Shown here in pieces: positions 11,886 through 25,665 of a stretch of 64,000 bases of DNA. Source of the stretch: Cyathus striatus (lineage: Eukaryota > Basidiomycota > Agaricomycetes > Agaricales > Nidulariaceae); assembly GCA_025738555.1 (NCBI GenBank), contig JAOVFP010000004.1, positions 620,001 through 684,000 on the forward strand, written 5' to 3'. Positions within the stretch are counted from its first letter, which is position 1, and every line of letters starts with the position of its first letter. The notes under the pieces were generated by a model. It did not search any database and was not told where the DNA came from. It saw nothing but the letters and a program-made list of their open reading frames with translations. The translations under genes were made by a program, and so were the position numbers.

Positions 11886-14800
11886 CTCTCGCGATTGCTC
11901 AAGGTCCACTTTTGGAACAAAAGGGCATGTGCACTTGTGGGGAGGGGATTAGTTGAGCCTAGTCCACCTGTCTTTCACAAACACTAACAGGATTGATGAT
12001 GAAGTTAAAGTTAGCCTTCTATGGCATGATGATGAACAGAACAAACACCCACATTCAGTATTAATAGGTATATCTTTGAAGTCTCTGAAGTTCCCCATTT
12101 GAATGGCCTGCTCATCTCCAAAGAAGACTGAAAGATGGGATATAGCACTTCCACAGTTTCCACAGAAAATGTGGCTTACTTTGAACACGTCAGATAACGT
12201 TCAGATGGGCTTAAGCATGAAGTCTCTCACCTGTGTTGCCGCTAGGAGCCACAATGTCGTAGGTCTTCACCAATCCAGTGATGTGGACTTGAGACTTAGG
12301 TGCGTGAACATTGGTGCTGAATGCACTGCCACTGGTTTCCTTGCAGTCGAGGCAGTGACAGATACACTAAGTGTACCACGAACTGATAAGCACTTTCAGT
12401 GGCAACATATGTATGAACTAACCTGATTATTGTGAGTGGAATTGAGTACGATTTCGGTTTGTTTGCAAAGGCAAGATCCTTTGTGAGGCATTGTAATATA
12501 TAGAAATAAGTAGGTGAAGAAGTTGACAGCTGTGACTTAAGAAAGAGTGAAAGACAGATGTCTAAGAAGAGGAAAACAAGTTCATTATAAAGCCTCAGGC
12601 AAGCACAGCGAGTTACACTATAAGCTGATTTCCCTGCACAGCACTCCCATCTTTCGATAAATTCGAAACTTCTCACTAATCACTCTATCCACTTTCTGCT
12701 CCAAAGCAGATCCGAATTCTCACTAATCACTCTATCCACTTTCCACTCCGAAGCAGATCAGAAGCAAGAATGGATGAATGCTAAATAAGTCAACTGGCAC
12801 CACACTTAGCAGTTATACTTAGCAGCTATAGAGTAACATCATTGTACACATATGTTATATATGTTATACTTTATGTTCAAGTAAGATAACTACTTCATGT
12901 GTCCTATTGTCAGTTGAGTTACAGAAGCCTAGCCTTCTTAGACTACTGGAGACTTTCGACCAATTGTTTGGTCACATGTCATGCAGGACCTCTGAACAGA
13001 ACAATTTTGTCCTGTTGTCACGCATCATGGGCAGCTGCGAACAAAGGTTTGGTAAAACTAAAATTAGAATGGTCTAATTTCCCTTCCAAATTTCTCTAGA
13101 TTATGGAAAATTTTGATTATCACCATGAGATGCAAACAAATTTTACTCCAGTCACGCTTAAAACTTGGAAGTGAACAGAACAATGAGTGAAAATTTCATG
13201 TCACGCTGAAAATCAACAAACAATCAGTCGAAAGTCTCCAGTATCTGTCCTGACTCCTTTCTATAATTATTCGTCGGGCTGATTGCGCTAGCTCTTGTGT
13301 GATGTTAATAATAGTAGATAAATGTATGGCTGGGGAGAAATCTCTAATTGTACATGTGGAAAGCTATCTTTGTGCGGCTGGAAGAATCTTTGCAAAAGCT
13401 GTATGGCTATTTATGAGTTCAGCCAAATTTCCTGGTTTTAGCGGATTTTATCCGGCCCGGGGCAATTTACCACAATTTGCCCAGCAGGGGCACTAACCAT
13501 AAACCAAGTTAGTATTTAATAATTAGTATTCCCGCTACCTTTTACATAAGGTAGTAGGGTTATGTAGGGTGATGAAAAATCAAATTTTGCAGAGCAAACA
13601 CCTCCCATCAACTGGAGTTTGAACAGGCTCAAAACATTGGTCATTCCCATGTCCCAATTGCTCAGAGCTCCCCCTGGCACCACATTGTCAAAGATACTTA
13701 GAGTTCCTTTGTACTTTTTATTTTGTATCTTCACTTTCAAGTATTATGTTATATTTTCGGTTTTATAACATTGTGAATATGCATTAGTACTGTACTGGTG
13801 ATAAAGTCACTCCACTGTAAGTAACTTGTGTACATAGTTGTCCTCCTGAATTGTGTCAATGTGATGCATAGGCATGTGATCAGGTTTCGACAAGTTTCCT
13901 TTTTGCATTGCTGAAATTTCATGCCATGTCCAGGACCATCCTTTGACAACAAATTTTGTTGGGCTGGGCCGTGTTAGGGCCGTGACAATAGTGAAGTTAT
14001 TGAGCACTACTTAATTCAGGGTGTTCATATCATTTCATTTCGCATATACGAGACTCGGGCAAACAAATAAGGCATTTAAACTCCGCCAAATATGTATCGA
14101 CCCATTCCGAATCCGAAATTCAGCTGCATTTCGCATCCCCCTTCCTTCTTCTCCCTGTGCTCTCCTCTCAAGCATTTCCACACGCACGATCCCACATTCC
14201 TCCCATCCCCCTAAATCTATAATGCTGTCAACCTCATTTGCAGAATAGCAAGTTAAACAAACTTGATAGGCACTACTAAGCTCCAAGTCATACAATGGTA
14301 TGTACTTCTCCCTTGTTCTGCGGGCCTTTTGCGAACCCGCTACTTAGGCTCTTTTTACAGGGAATTAGGGCAAGGGTTTTGCCTTCAGAGTGTGACACAA
14401 GTGAGTATTTCATTGGAATTTATAATGAAGTAGGTTATAGATGAAGGGCTTGTGCACTGGGTACTGGGCTATAGTAATGGTGTGTCCTGTTTGTTTTTGT
14501 GTTTAGTGTTTTTTCGTACACTGAGATTATGCTGTAATCACAGGATTAGCCAGTCAGGCTCGTATTGTGGTCCGCACCACCCTCAAGAAACCTGTTGTCA
14601 TTATGTTGCACCCACCATGCTATTGCATTAGGACATTTACAGTATGCTTAGATATTGATGGTTTCAGGTCAACTTTTGTGTAGCTAGATTAGAATACAAT
14701 AACATTTTTCATGATTTATAGTCAACCATGTCGACAACCTCATAATTCAGTGAATCCCACTATCAACAAATGAGATCAGTGAGTGGCTGAAACTGGAGCA

Positions 14801-15055
14801 TTTAATGACTATGGATCAACTCATGGTAGACTACCTGCTGCTACATTTATGACTTATTGATGACTACTTGTTGCCCATTGAGTAGTTAGTGTCTATTTCA
14901 GGAGCAATTGAAAATTTACTGCCGTCACTCAATAGTCAAAAATGTGTAAAATTTTCGACACCTTAGTCACCACTTGGTCAATTTTGATGTTTAGATGACT
15001 AAATCACTACACACCACTGACTAACCTTGGACTAACTGTTTTTACTGAGAGTCAC
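11886..15055. other. Gene-poor stretch with minor repeats
   Basis: No gene family recognised in 3.2 kb. At 12670-12763 a 47-base unit (TTCTCACTAATCACTCTATC...) is present twice in tandem. The rest is AT-rich with scattered short frames. It could be old transposon remains, but nothing supports a specific class. Confidence 0.4.
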
Positions 15056-15234
15056 AGTGGATAGCTTTCCACAGGATTTAGAAACCTAGATTATTTTTCT
15101 AAACTTAAGCGAGCGTTATTTGGTAGCAAATAGATTTTGTTTCTAAACCATAACACACAGCAACATACTTTGTAAATATAGATCACAGCCAGAGCCCTGA
15201 GCGTGATCCTGAACTAGCTTGATCTTATTGTACC

Positions 15235-16547
15235 ATGGACATCAATGACCAGGATACCCTTGAGTATGAAGAATTTCAGCACCTCCAGAGACAACTTCAA
15301 CAACAATTACATCTGCTGGAAGAGGATGAAGAGATACTTCACATATCTGCTGGGTTGATTGCTTATGGTGTGGATGAGGCTCATAGAATTCGTACAGAGT
15401 GGCAAAAAGAGCGTCAATTATACCTAACACGGCCTGACCTTCTTCCAAATCCATGAGTAGCAACACCATGGCAGATGCTTTATAGCAGTCAAAATGACCG
15501 TGCCTTCATTACAACAATGGGAATTGATGTCGCTACTTTTGGGTGCATATTGGATAGCGGGTTTGAAGAAGTATGGAACATGACACCTATTCCTTGCAAT
15601 AGTGTCTCATCTACTGCACATTCTCGTATTACACGATGCTCACTTGATGCAAGTGGTGCTCTTGGGCTCATCTTGCATTATCTTAACTCAACAATGCTTG
15701 ATGTCAGTCTTTGTGAGATATTTGCACTCATTCCATCAACTGTCTTGCGCTATATTAATTTCTCTCTTCAAATCTTACTTGTAACACTGAAGAATATGCC
15801 TGAAGCTCGAATACAGTATTTAGTTGGAGATGAATTTCAAGCAAGTAATGCCCTAATTGCAGCTCATCATCCACTTCTAACAGGGGCATTTGGGAGTATG
15901 GATGGTTTGAATCTTGCTGTTCAAACATCCAGCGACGTGGAAATAGAAAATGCGACATACAATGGCTGGCTTCATGAGCATTTTGTTAGCTCAGTTTTTG
16001 TCTTCTCTGGTGATGGTATGTGTCTTGTTAATAGTTTACATTAAATATATAATAAAAGGCTTCTTATTGAAAACTCTTAGGAACAATTATTGCCTGTAAT
16101 CTCAATGCTCTGGGGAGCTGGCATGATTCTCGTGTTGCACAGCCAATTTATGAAAAACTTCACACACGTACACCTGAAGGCTACTATTTAGTAACTGATA
16201 CAGCCTTCCCTCACGGAACAAATCAAATCTCAGGTCGGATTAGGGTGCCAATGAAAGAAGGAACAAGAATATCTAGTAATCATCAAGAATATACAGAATT
16301 GTTGAAGTTTGATCAACAACTTCTATCTTATTGTCAAACTGCAGAGTGGGGAATGCGCACCATGCAAGGATCATTTGGCTGGCTGTGTGTTCCTCTTTCA
16401 ATCAACTATAATGATCTTCATGGAGATCTATTGGAAACTACTACACACTTATTTAATCTTCGTACACGAACCATTGGATTCAATCAGATTCAGTCAGTTT
16501 ATATGCCTATTTGGAGAGATGGCATCAGGAAAACCTCAAAATTATAA
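15235..16547 (+). pseudogene. PIF/Harbinger DDE transposase with one in-frame stop
   Basis: DNA transposase of the DDE_Tnp_4 type. Two exons (15235-16015 and 16081-16547) with a 65-base GT-AG intron give 415 codons. Catalytic-region motifs: first Asp in GAFGSMDGLNLAV, then NALGSWHDSRV, then YLVTDTAFPHG, and a Glu in TAEWGMRTMQGSFGWL, matching the GS.DG / HDSR / DS.FP / ER.FG pattern of the family. The N-terminal ~70 residues are Gln/Glu-rich. A single TGA at 15454-15456 (after LLPNP, before VATPWQML) breaks the frame; CGA to TGA is the simplest explanation. Apart from it the frame is open throughout, so inactivation looks recent. It lies 176 bases inside the left terminal repeat. Confidence 0.85.
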
Positions 16548-16735
16548 TTCTATATAATTTACTAGATCTTTGAAAATTTTGCCAAATTAACACATTTAGC
16601 ATATATGAATCAAGATTAGACAAAATTTTACACATGAATTACAAAATTACAAAATTTTTGGTAAGCTTTGTATAATCTTATAGATTTTACATAAATTTTC
16701 ATACATTATAATGCATATAGGTGGAGGGGATAATT
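16548..16735. other. AT-rich spacer between convergent transposase genes
   Basis: Very AT-rich (runs such as ACAAAATTACAAAATTTTTGG). It separates the 3' ends of the PIF gene (plus) and the Plavaka gene (minus). No terminal repeat recognised, although a Plavaka element boundary might be expected here. Confidence 0.4.
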
Positions 16736-19700
16736 TTATACAATTAACTGGTATAGATGTCCATCTGTAAAAGAGTTAACATAGAATGTCTTGCATTGAT
16801 CCAATACATTGCTACTTGTCCATTCCTGTGGTGCTACTGGCCCAAATTTTGGAAATAGATGTGCACTTCTATGAATATTAGCCACAGGAATGATACTACA
16901 AAGTGGTTCACCTGCATGGTCATGTGCTGGTGTGATTTTATACAATAAATGCTTTGGATCAGGATTACTAGGAAATTTTGTATACCATTCTATATAAGCT
17001 AAATGCTCTGGTACTTCAATATCAGGCATAAACAAATGACTTTTTGCCTTTGCCAAGAGTGAAAAAATTACTCGTACTCGACCTATGTGATAGCCTTGAA
17101 TGTGTTAGCTACAAAAATTGTTCAGTACAAACAAACATTGCATACCATTTGTGCCTATGTTATCTCCAGTTCCATCATTAATGTATGCAGTATCAAATCG
17201 TCCAGGAACTGCTTTCCCCTTACTATTTATGTATTGTGGGCATGCATGAATGGAATCTGCAGTGTATACCTTCTGTGAAAAAGGATCTTGCCAAATAAAC
17301 TTTATATGGTGCCATACCATAAACTTTTGAGTTGGTAGATGAACGTTCCAAAGATCATGCTCAAGCTGATAGTGTGAATCAATATTTGGATTGTTTGTCA
17401 TTGCAACAAATCGGGTAAATGCATCTCTGAAAAAAATAGCACCATATTCATGTATAATTTTATCTATAGTGACTGAATTATGACTTGGGTGCTTAGTAAG
17501 ATGACTCAAATGATCAAGTTCAAGTCCTGGGGGTAACCATTTCTGTTTTATAATCTGTGGACATCCAGAAATTCGCCATGTAATATACTGCTCATGATGA
17601 TGAATTTTTTCTTTTCGTGAAAGCCATGCTATCATTTGTGTAAATTCATCTTTGTGATTTGAAGCATGATATGCATTTTTTGCAAGATCAATGTGAAGTT
17701 GTTCAGTATATTCAGTATTGAAGTTGTCTGTAGTCCCATAATTTTTAATAAGTCTTTTATAATGTATCATAAAATGAAGTTTTGGTAGATTAAAATTCTC
17801 CCTAATTCCAAGATCAATGAAAATTGATTTGCTTTCATGAAACATAGTAAGAGCATTGTCAAGAAGAGTCAATGATTCATCTGTATGAATTGGATATTGT
17901 GCAAGATAAAGAAAGTCTAGAAGAGCTTGTACAGAACAAACAAGGTGAGTTGAAGATAGACCATTTGGAAGTGGAATATCTATAATAAGTCCAAGCAAAA
18001 TACAAGTCATTTGATTGTGCTCTTGACCTGTTACACATGAGAGAGAACTTATTCCTTTCGTGAATAACCTAATATTATGATTTGGAGGAAGCCAATGACA
18101 ATGTGCATCAATTTCTGCAGAGCCACATGCAGTAACTAACCATGAAATCAGATGTTTTATAACACCCTGATAAAGTTGATGAAGAACATCTGGAGTAATA
18201 GATTGGTATATATCAACATATGGCAAATTCTTCCAAAATGGTTCTATAACAGGTTTAATTCCAGCATTCTTACAAACTTGTAAATATTCTGCAGGATTAG
18301 TATCAAATGATGATAGTGCATTCAAAATTTTTTCAAGATCATGTAGCTTTGTAGATTGATTTGGATTATATTCACCCAGATGCTTGTTTTTTGTAGGACA
18401 TGTCACACAATCACCAGTGTGTGTACATGTTGTTAAAACTTGCTCAGGGTAGTCTCCAACAAATGTAGCAAATATGAGATGATTTCAGTAAACATCTCCA
18501 GTTCCAGTAGCCATTGGAATACCATCCATTCCTGTGGGTATAATTGGTTTAAGAATTTCTCCCATACAGGCATGATATAGATTATTAAGTTGTCAGCACC
18601 TAGATGAATTATTTCTAACATTTTCAAGGCGAGTTGTTGGTAAGTACCCAAGCAAAATATATGCATGAGCTGAGGGCTTTCGGCATATTTCTTTTGGAAT
18701 ATTTCCAATAGTAAGATATATTGGATAGGCACTCTTATTCTGAAATAGTGTTAGCTGTGTTTTATCAGTTGATATAATGATTGGTACAATAGTAGCACCT
18801 GGTTTTCTTTCTTCTAGCTCTGTCTATGCCAAATTTATGTAATAGAACCACACAGATATGAAAAAGTCTTACCTGTAATGCCCACCACCATTTTCCTGTA
18901 TGCATATCATGATATGCTCTTACAGCTTTTGTATCATCTGTATAGTGCTTCTCTGGGGAAAAGACAAGATATGGAGCAAAATCTGGGTTTCTAAACAATG
19001 CCTTCACACATAAAATGATGTCTCGAAAGTACACTTCACATACTTCACCTCCCACCATAATTTCACATCGAATAAATGGAGGTTGCCCAGGAAGTTTCTC
19101 ATCAATAAGCTTATTCAGTTCATTTGTATTTTTAAATGAAAGACCTAAACATTCTGCAACCTATTATTATACAGCATTTTCAGTACAAGCTCAACATTAA
19201 ACAATTAACATTTATCTTACCCCATCAATATTAAGTAATTCAGTAAATGCTGTTGAGCTTGGACCATGCAGTTTTGCCCATCGTGCAATTTCCCATTCCA
19301 TTTTTGATGAAAATGGTGTATATGGGTTTTCAACATCACTAATGTTCATCAAGTATTCTTCATTTTGTCCTTCAGCTCTACTTCTTTGAATAACTTCACC
19401 AGCACGATGACCATATTTTAAAATGAATGGTTTGTTTTGCAGATTTTTCTCATATCCTCCCCATAGATGAAACTCTGGTGAAATGGGCATTGATTCATCA
19501 TTTGAAAGTAAATTTATAGTTGTTGGTTGAAACATATTTTGATCTGGTTCAAGATTATATTCCTCTTCTGCACAGATTTCATCCTCTTTTTGCATATCTT
19601 CTGTTTCAGTATTGATAATCATGTTTTCTGATAAATCCAAATTTCCAATTTCATCCAATTGGTTATCATCAATTTCTAAGTCAGATTCTGAGAAATCTAC

Positions 19701-20068
19701 ATAAGCCCCAAACATATCTCCCTGTGGATCTATTTCCAGATGCTCATGGTGACTTGATGGAGAGAGCATTTGCTTATCATCATCATTATCTTCTGAGCTA
19801 GTGTCTGAAAGAACAGCAGTTATAAGAGGTTCAGGCCCTTCATATTCACTAAGATCATCTTCCATTATTATACCATCATATCCATTGTTGGACTCATCAT
19901 CTGATAGCATGGTGTTAGTTAAGACTGCAGGATCAGATTCATCAAAATCACTAAGATAGTCTTGATTCCTGTGTACTCCGACGCAATATGGGTTGGTACT
20001 AAGACGTCAATGAGTTCCAAGCCACATAACTTGAAAGTGTGGCCACAGCCTTCGCATTTTGATGGCAT
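16736..20068 (-). pseudogene. Plavaka-type transposase, decayed
   Basis: Cut-and-paste transposase of the basidiomycete Plavaka family, in several exons on the reverse strand. Order: a degenerate N-terminal C2H2-like finger (MPSKCEGCGHTFKLCGL, then TH), an acidic region (~19250-19910), a PLILYSDDTKAV-type region (~18765-19058), IPKEICRKPSAHAYILLGYLP, DGIPMATGTGDVY, FVGDYPEQVLTTCTHTGDC, the long core ITPDVLHQLYQGVIKHLISW (17105-18406), and a C-terminus reading SSNVLDQCKTFYVNSFTDGH. Defects: TGA at 20009-20007 with a nearby frameshift, and TGA at 18595-18593 just before QLNNLYHACM. Both are consistent with CGA to TGA. It is convergent with the PIF transposase and divergent from the DUF6532 gene. 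Confidence 0.8.
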
Positions 20069-20332
20069 TTCTCCTATAAGTGTAGACAACGAGTAGTGTA
20101 GATAGTAGGTAGTGATAAGCGAGGTGCAGATAATGATCAATGATCAAAGTTTGTATCAAAGTCAAATGTTTGTTTGGTCAATGGTCTGTGCACAAGAAGT
20201 GACTTGCTGTGCACGTAATTTATGCCACCCACCTCAGGTGACACATCTAAGACACATCTTACCATTATTCCAGTTGCTCATTTGATCTTACAAACTCTTT
20301 GTCTCATCCTATGTACCTCTTTTTCTTATGCA

Positions 20333-22520
20333 ATGTCTCAAAAAAGTAGCAAACCACAACCCCCAAATGCACACCAACCCAATGTAACCACTCAAAGCAA
20401 GTCAAAGCAAGCAGCTTCACAGCACACAACTGACACTGGTATGTATCAAGTCCCAAAAATCAATTTGCTATAATTTACTTATGAAATGTACAACAGGACC
20501 ACCAAGGATTGATCTATGAGCACTAAAGTCAAAGAAGTCAGAGTCAGCTCGGAAGCGGCCAGCATCACCTGTCAAGAACAAGAATAGTAAGAAGCCAAAA
20601 GGTCAGCTTCGTGTTACTTCCAAATACGTTGTCAAGTGTTTCTTACTCATGGTGCCTATAGTAGCAACAACAGTTATGACACCTCGCCCAAAGTATCCAG
20701 CAATTCCTTCAGATTCATCTGATTCAGAACATGCTTCACAAGATGAGGAAGCTATTGATGTACTATCATCATCGACAGATCATGATGGTGATCTGGATGG
20801 CATGGATATTCAAGGTCTGCAGCACACTTTGCTAGAAGAGGTAAGTGATTTATATCACTCTGGGAAATGAATACTTATTTATAACATCTTGTAGCGTGCA
20901 TCCTGGGGTACCTGTAGCACTCCACAAGCTTTTTGTTCACATGATCCTGCAGGTTTATTGTCGAAGATCGTTACACAAGGAGCTAATGATGAAGACATGC
21001 ATGGTGGGGTAGATTATACAGACAGTGGGTTATTCGACAAGGGGGATCTATCACCAGATGGAGAGAACAAGGGGTTAGACTGGGACGGAACAAGGGCTGG
21101 TTATGATGGCATGGATGAAGAAGATATGAGAGATGTACTGCCCGAAAACGAAGATCCAAGTTGGGAGGAAGACATTGAAGGTGGTAGTGAGATGGAGAGT
21201 GGGACAAGGTCCAGTGCAAAGAGAAAGGCCGTCAAGTTTTCTAAAGTAAGTTCCCTTGTTTAATATCTTACTGCAACGTTGCTTAAAACAGTCAACCAGA
21301 GCTGTGTTGATGCATGTCTTGAAGAAGTTCCAGCATGGAAAGGGACAGTAGCACAGAGTCCTCATCATGCAAAGAAGACAGTATGTTATCTACATACTAT
21401 TGTATACACTGCTATTCATGTAACATACATCTAGGTACCCATTACAAGCAAAGGAAGTCACAGCCACCATCGTAACACCTCTGCTACCGACAACTCTGCA
21501 ATTCACACCGCTCAAACACACCAGTGTAACCAAGGGTGGCCTAGTTCAGCACATTATGTACCTCCCTACCCTGGATGCACATACATTAAACTTGGCATGC
21601 AGCCATCTAACCTTCAAGTCACAATTCATGAGGCTATCGACCAGGTAACAGGCAACATATATTTTAAAGATGCATTCCCTATTCTTGATGCCAAATACAA
21701 GTCTTACCGGAAAATACTTCGTGCTACTGCAAAAGGCCTGAAGTATAGCAGTCTAGTGGATCATTTTACTGATGACTCTGAGTTTGGTGTTCATATCACA
21801 CAAGTGGTATGTATTTCATACATCACTCACTACTTAACTTAATGTATATTCTTGTAGCTTGCACAGCAATTGGTGGATACCTGTGGCAAACTGAAAGCCA
21901 AAGCCAAGCTGACAATTCGATCATACTATTGTCTTGAGAACCTCGATCCAACGGAATGTAGACAACACATTGAGCAACTGCTGGACCAGTCATCATATAT
22001 TTACCCTCGTGATTCAGTACATTGCTTCGCATTTTCTCTTATGACATGTCTGATAACCTGAATCAGACAGGCACAATTGAAGGTGGAAAGCCTTTCCAAC
22101 ACCCTGCAATTGTCGGGTTGCTCAGGGACAGTATCTTTAAGGCTAAACGAAAGCCTCTCACACCAAAAGTAATGGATCAGTTTATGTCATCAGCAACCAA
22201 GGGTGATGCGAAGAAGGAGCCAGAAATTCCGCAAGTAATGCTCACTCTTGTAGCAACAGTGGTACCATTTTTTATTGTTTCTTTTCTAGTTCTTGAATCT
22301 AGCCTGATATCCCACCAGATCTACTCTTGTCTTAAAGATTGGCAGGCTGGAGAGCTGCATATTTACAGTGAATTTAGTGCTGACTGTCTCATGGACATTT
22401 ACAAGGATCATATGGAGTTCTTGGGCATCATTTTCAATGGCAGTGCTGCTAAATATCACTGTATGATGCACACTCTCTTTGTTAAAGCCTTGTATGTTTT
22501 ACTTTCTTCAGTTATGTCTT
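20333..22520 (+). pseudogene. DUF6532-domain protein, decayed
   Basis: Function unknown. The N-terminal third is Lys/Ser-rich (SARKRPASPVKNKNSKKPK) and then acidic (SDSSDSEHASQDEEAIDVLS; GMDEEDMRDVLPENEDPSWEE). The C-terminal part matches the DUF6532 pattern: AKGLKYSSLVDHF, GKPFQHPAIVGLLRDSIF, PQVMLTLVATV, and DWQAGELHIYSEFSADCLMDIYKDHMEFL. Exon 1 starts at 20333 and splices in frame, but a TGA follows at 20517-20519 (IDL-stop-ALKSKK), and near 22025 the reading slips by one base. DUF6532 proteins are common in repeat-rich parts of Agaricomycete genomes; a role in transposition is only a guess. It shares an intergenic region of about 260 bases with the Plavaka gene. Confidence 0.65.
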
Positions 22521-22719
22521 AACTAATATGTTGTGTTCTTGACTACAGTTCATCATCAAATGGGCCTTATAGATCCTCCAACAATGCCTTAGGACTTCTT
22601 AATATCAATGCTATGGAAGGATAGATGATAGATATATGGACTGCAGTTAATGTTGATTTAGATTGCTCATATTGCTTCTCACTAGACACTGTGATCATCA
22701 CATATTAGCATAGTTCTTT

Positions 22720-23340
22720 ACTTCCTTTATGTCATGTTTCTACAATAAATCTTTTTAATGTGCAACTCTGAGTGTATGTGATACCTATCTGCTCCTGGAA
22801 CCTGATAAGTGTTGATGTATTGCTGACAGTTAATAGGTGAAAATTTATGAAAATTAGGAAAAGCTATGATAATAATGCCTAACATACCATGTTTAAAATC
22901 CCCAAGTTTAAATGCACGCCCAGCGAGTACAAATAAATGAAAATCTGGATAGTTCATATAATTCATTTAATCCTCACAAATTTCGTATATTTTCAATGAC
23001 TAGGCATAAGAATTCCCCATTTTACTATATTATCCCATATTATATAGAATTATTTATGCAGGGTTTTCCTGATGACTCATGATGATACGCAGGATCAACT
23101 TTGGTTATCATTTGAGGAAATGCTTTTCTCAGAGCAGAGAAATAATGATAGAGTACAACGATTTCATATGAATGTATCAGAGGCTTAATCACTCCATGCT
23201 TGGGTTTCCTATTACTTTCATTGGGGTATGTAAAGTATGTAAAACAAAACAGAGTATGCAATACTAGTCCAGAATAAAAGAGCAACACAAGAAACAAGTA
23301 ATGACAGACAAAAAATTTAAGCAAGAACAATAATTAAAGT
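22720..23340 (-). other. Possible exons of an unrecognised gene
   Basis: Two stretches look coding on the reverse strand: FSALRKAFPQMITKVDPAYHH (~23050-23170) and YPDFHLFVLAGRAFKLGDFKHGMLGIIIIAFPNFHKFSP (~22830-22960). They might be exons of one protein related to the neighbouring element genes, but I cannot join them in frame or name the family. Confidence 0.25.
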
Positions 23341-23395
23341 GAATATATGTAAGTAAATACTAATTGTGAAGATAAGCCACTAGCAATTCAATTAT

Positions 23396-25665
23396 TTAAG
23401 CATCACCATCAACATCCTTGGCAAGATCTTCAAAGGCATTGTTGAATATGGTCCCAGAGGGGTGGAAGGGGCTTTCTCTGGGGTGCATATGATGAGGTGA
23501 AGGTGTCCAGGAGACATATGGTGATAACATGGGAGCATGATCACTATTATGTATGGCAGGTGATTGAGAGCGGTTACCATGGTGAGCAGGGGAGGGAGAA
23601 TGATGATGAGCAAGTGGAGAGTGAGGGTGGTCATGATGAGCAGCAGGTGAGGGCGAGTGGTAGGGTGAGGGTACAAAACTGTCATCAAGGTGTGTAAAGT
23701 GATGCATACCTGGACTGTCATTGAATCCCATAACCTCATCACCATCATCTGATCCACCAACCCAGTGCATTGCCTGTCCACCATCTGCATAGTAAATATC
23801 CTGTTGATAAAGGTGCCTCCGTTGATGTGGAACAGAGTGACAACAATGACAAGGTCCAGATGGAGAGCCCTGTCTGTACATTCTATCCCATCCCCATTGA
23901 CACACAGGAGAAATGTGGGTATGGCTGCACTGTTGCAATGTCAGAAGACCCATCATCTCAACCCTGTCTGCCTGTCATTCAGCAGCAGCACAACGGTGCT
24001 CAGCTTCAAATAGCTGTGCTGAGAGAGTATCTGCACGGCGTTGAGCTTCACGCAGCTGAGAGTTGAGTTGGAATATTTGATTGGCCTGAAGTGCATGAAC
24101 AGCATGTTCATCATGATGAGCCTGGGATACAGAAGGATCCAGGGAGGCAGAAATATTTGCCAGAAGTCCTTGACTGGCAGCACAGGAATGTGAATGAGAG
24201 GATGATTTCATGCAAGACTCAGCAGGGGGATGACAAAGAACAAGGGTGTCAGGCTTTTGTGTAACTTTCGCTCTTGACATTGATGGTGCTCCAGTATCCC
24301 CAGTCTCAGAAGGCTCGATGATGTTTTCAGCAGCGTCCACGATCTCTTCATCATCAAGATCCCGGGTTCCACTCTTCTCATTCATAGCCTCATCAATCTC
24401 ATGGGCATGAAGGATATGAAGGGGACACTCTGCATTGCCAGTCGGCTTTGATGTTTTGACTAGCTATATTTTCAGCATAGAAATATAAGACAATGTCTGT
24501 ATCACAGAAATAATGTGATCCATACCTGCTTGAACTTCAGCTCTAGAGACTTTGCTGACCTTTGTAGAGGAGGATATTGGCTTGACAGTATCCTCTTGAC
24601 AAAGAAATATGCAAGTGGGTGGCACATCTGTCCAACCCTTCAGATCCTAGTGAGGTCACATGAGAGATGAAGTTGGGGGGTAAGCATAACCTGACATTCT
24701 CAAAGTGTACATACAACATTTATGTAGGTAAGCTACATGAGGTAAACGATGAGTAAGTGACAGTATGTATGGAGTGAGGTAACAGAGATGAAAAACGCAT
24801 TTTTGCCATGCAGGCAGAATGCCTGCTCTACACCTTTGAGGACATTCGACATCCACTGCCTGATCATTGTAGACACGCTCAACATCAATCCATCCATTAC
24901 CACCCAGGGGCAATAATGCTTCAGCAATGTTGAGGAGAAGCTCGACATCCTCAGGGGAATAATTAGGAGCACCAGAAGCCCACCCTTTATGCTTCTTTAC
25001 TTCAGGCTGTCCAGTTGGATGTGACTCAGCCTTGCGCTTCAACCCAGATCCAGAAGCAATCAGCACATCATCCACTGCTCTTTGCTTTCCTTTTCCCTTT
25101 GCATTGGGATGATGAGAGCCAGGAATGTTTAAAGTTGGATGAGTGGTGTGATGAAGAAGCTGATTGGAAGGTGGGGGCAGTGGATCCTCTGGTTCAGAGT
25201 GCGAAGCATTGACATTAGGAGGTGCCAGTGGGGGAGGAAGATACTGGTGGTTGAAGTTCTATTACAAATGATATTATTAAGCTACAGTCGAATAACTCAT
25301 GTAAGGATTGGAATTAGACTCACCATGGGCATACTATACTGCGGAAACATATAAGCATTAGGCATTGGATGCCCTTGAGGCTAATAAAAATAATCAGTAA
25401 TGCAGTAATGTGATCAGTGGCGGAAGTCTTACATATCCATTCACATAGCTTGGACCAGGAACTTGTGATCTTTGTGGATCACATTGCATAGATGTAGGCA
25501 CCTTATAACTAATGTGAATTTGAAGATCTCTTTGGTAACAAAAAAGCATACCAATGGCTGTACCAGTGGTGGATGAACGGACCATGATGGGTTTTCACCA
25601 TAATTTCCAGCAGATTTCTCTTGCTCGGAAAGGTTGTTCTTCTGAGACGAATTGGAGGGAGACAT
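23396..25665 (-). pseudogene. DUF6818 (trihelix/SANT-like) protein of the Harbinger element, one in-frame stop
   Basis: Probable DNA-binding partner of the PIF transposase. Start at 25665 (MSPSNSSQKNNLSEQEKSAG). A Pro/Ser-rich N-terminus precedes a basic stretch (LKRKAESHPTGQPEVKKHKG) and the trihelix-like domain: ASGAPNYSPEDVELLLNIAEA, LLPLGGNGWIDVERVYNDQA. After introns come LVKTSKPTGNAECPLHI.HAHEIDEAMNEKSGTRDLDDEEI, a coiled-coil-like segment (QIFQLNSQLREAQRRADTLSA), and a His/Pro/Ser-rich tail ending FNNAFEDLAKDVDGDA. A TGA at 23977-23975, right after HRCAAAE and before QADRVEMM, interrupts it; CGA to TGA fits. Pairing of such a protein with a PIF transposase is known for Harbingers; assignment to DUF6818 is from memory of the family. 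Confidence 0.7.

Noticed and set aside
11614..11956. A repetitive protein across the 84-bp array
   Set aside because: Three frames are open at once because the period is a multiple of three. There is no signal peptide, splice partner or conserved domain.
23497..23697. Plus-strand frame opposite the DUF6818 tail
   Set aside because: It is the complement of the His/Pro/Ser-rich C-terminus of the reverse-strand gene.
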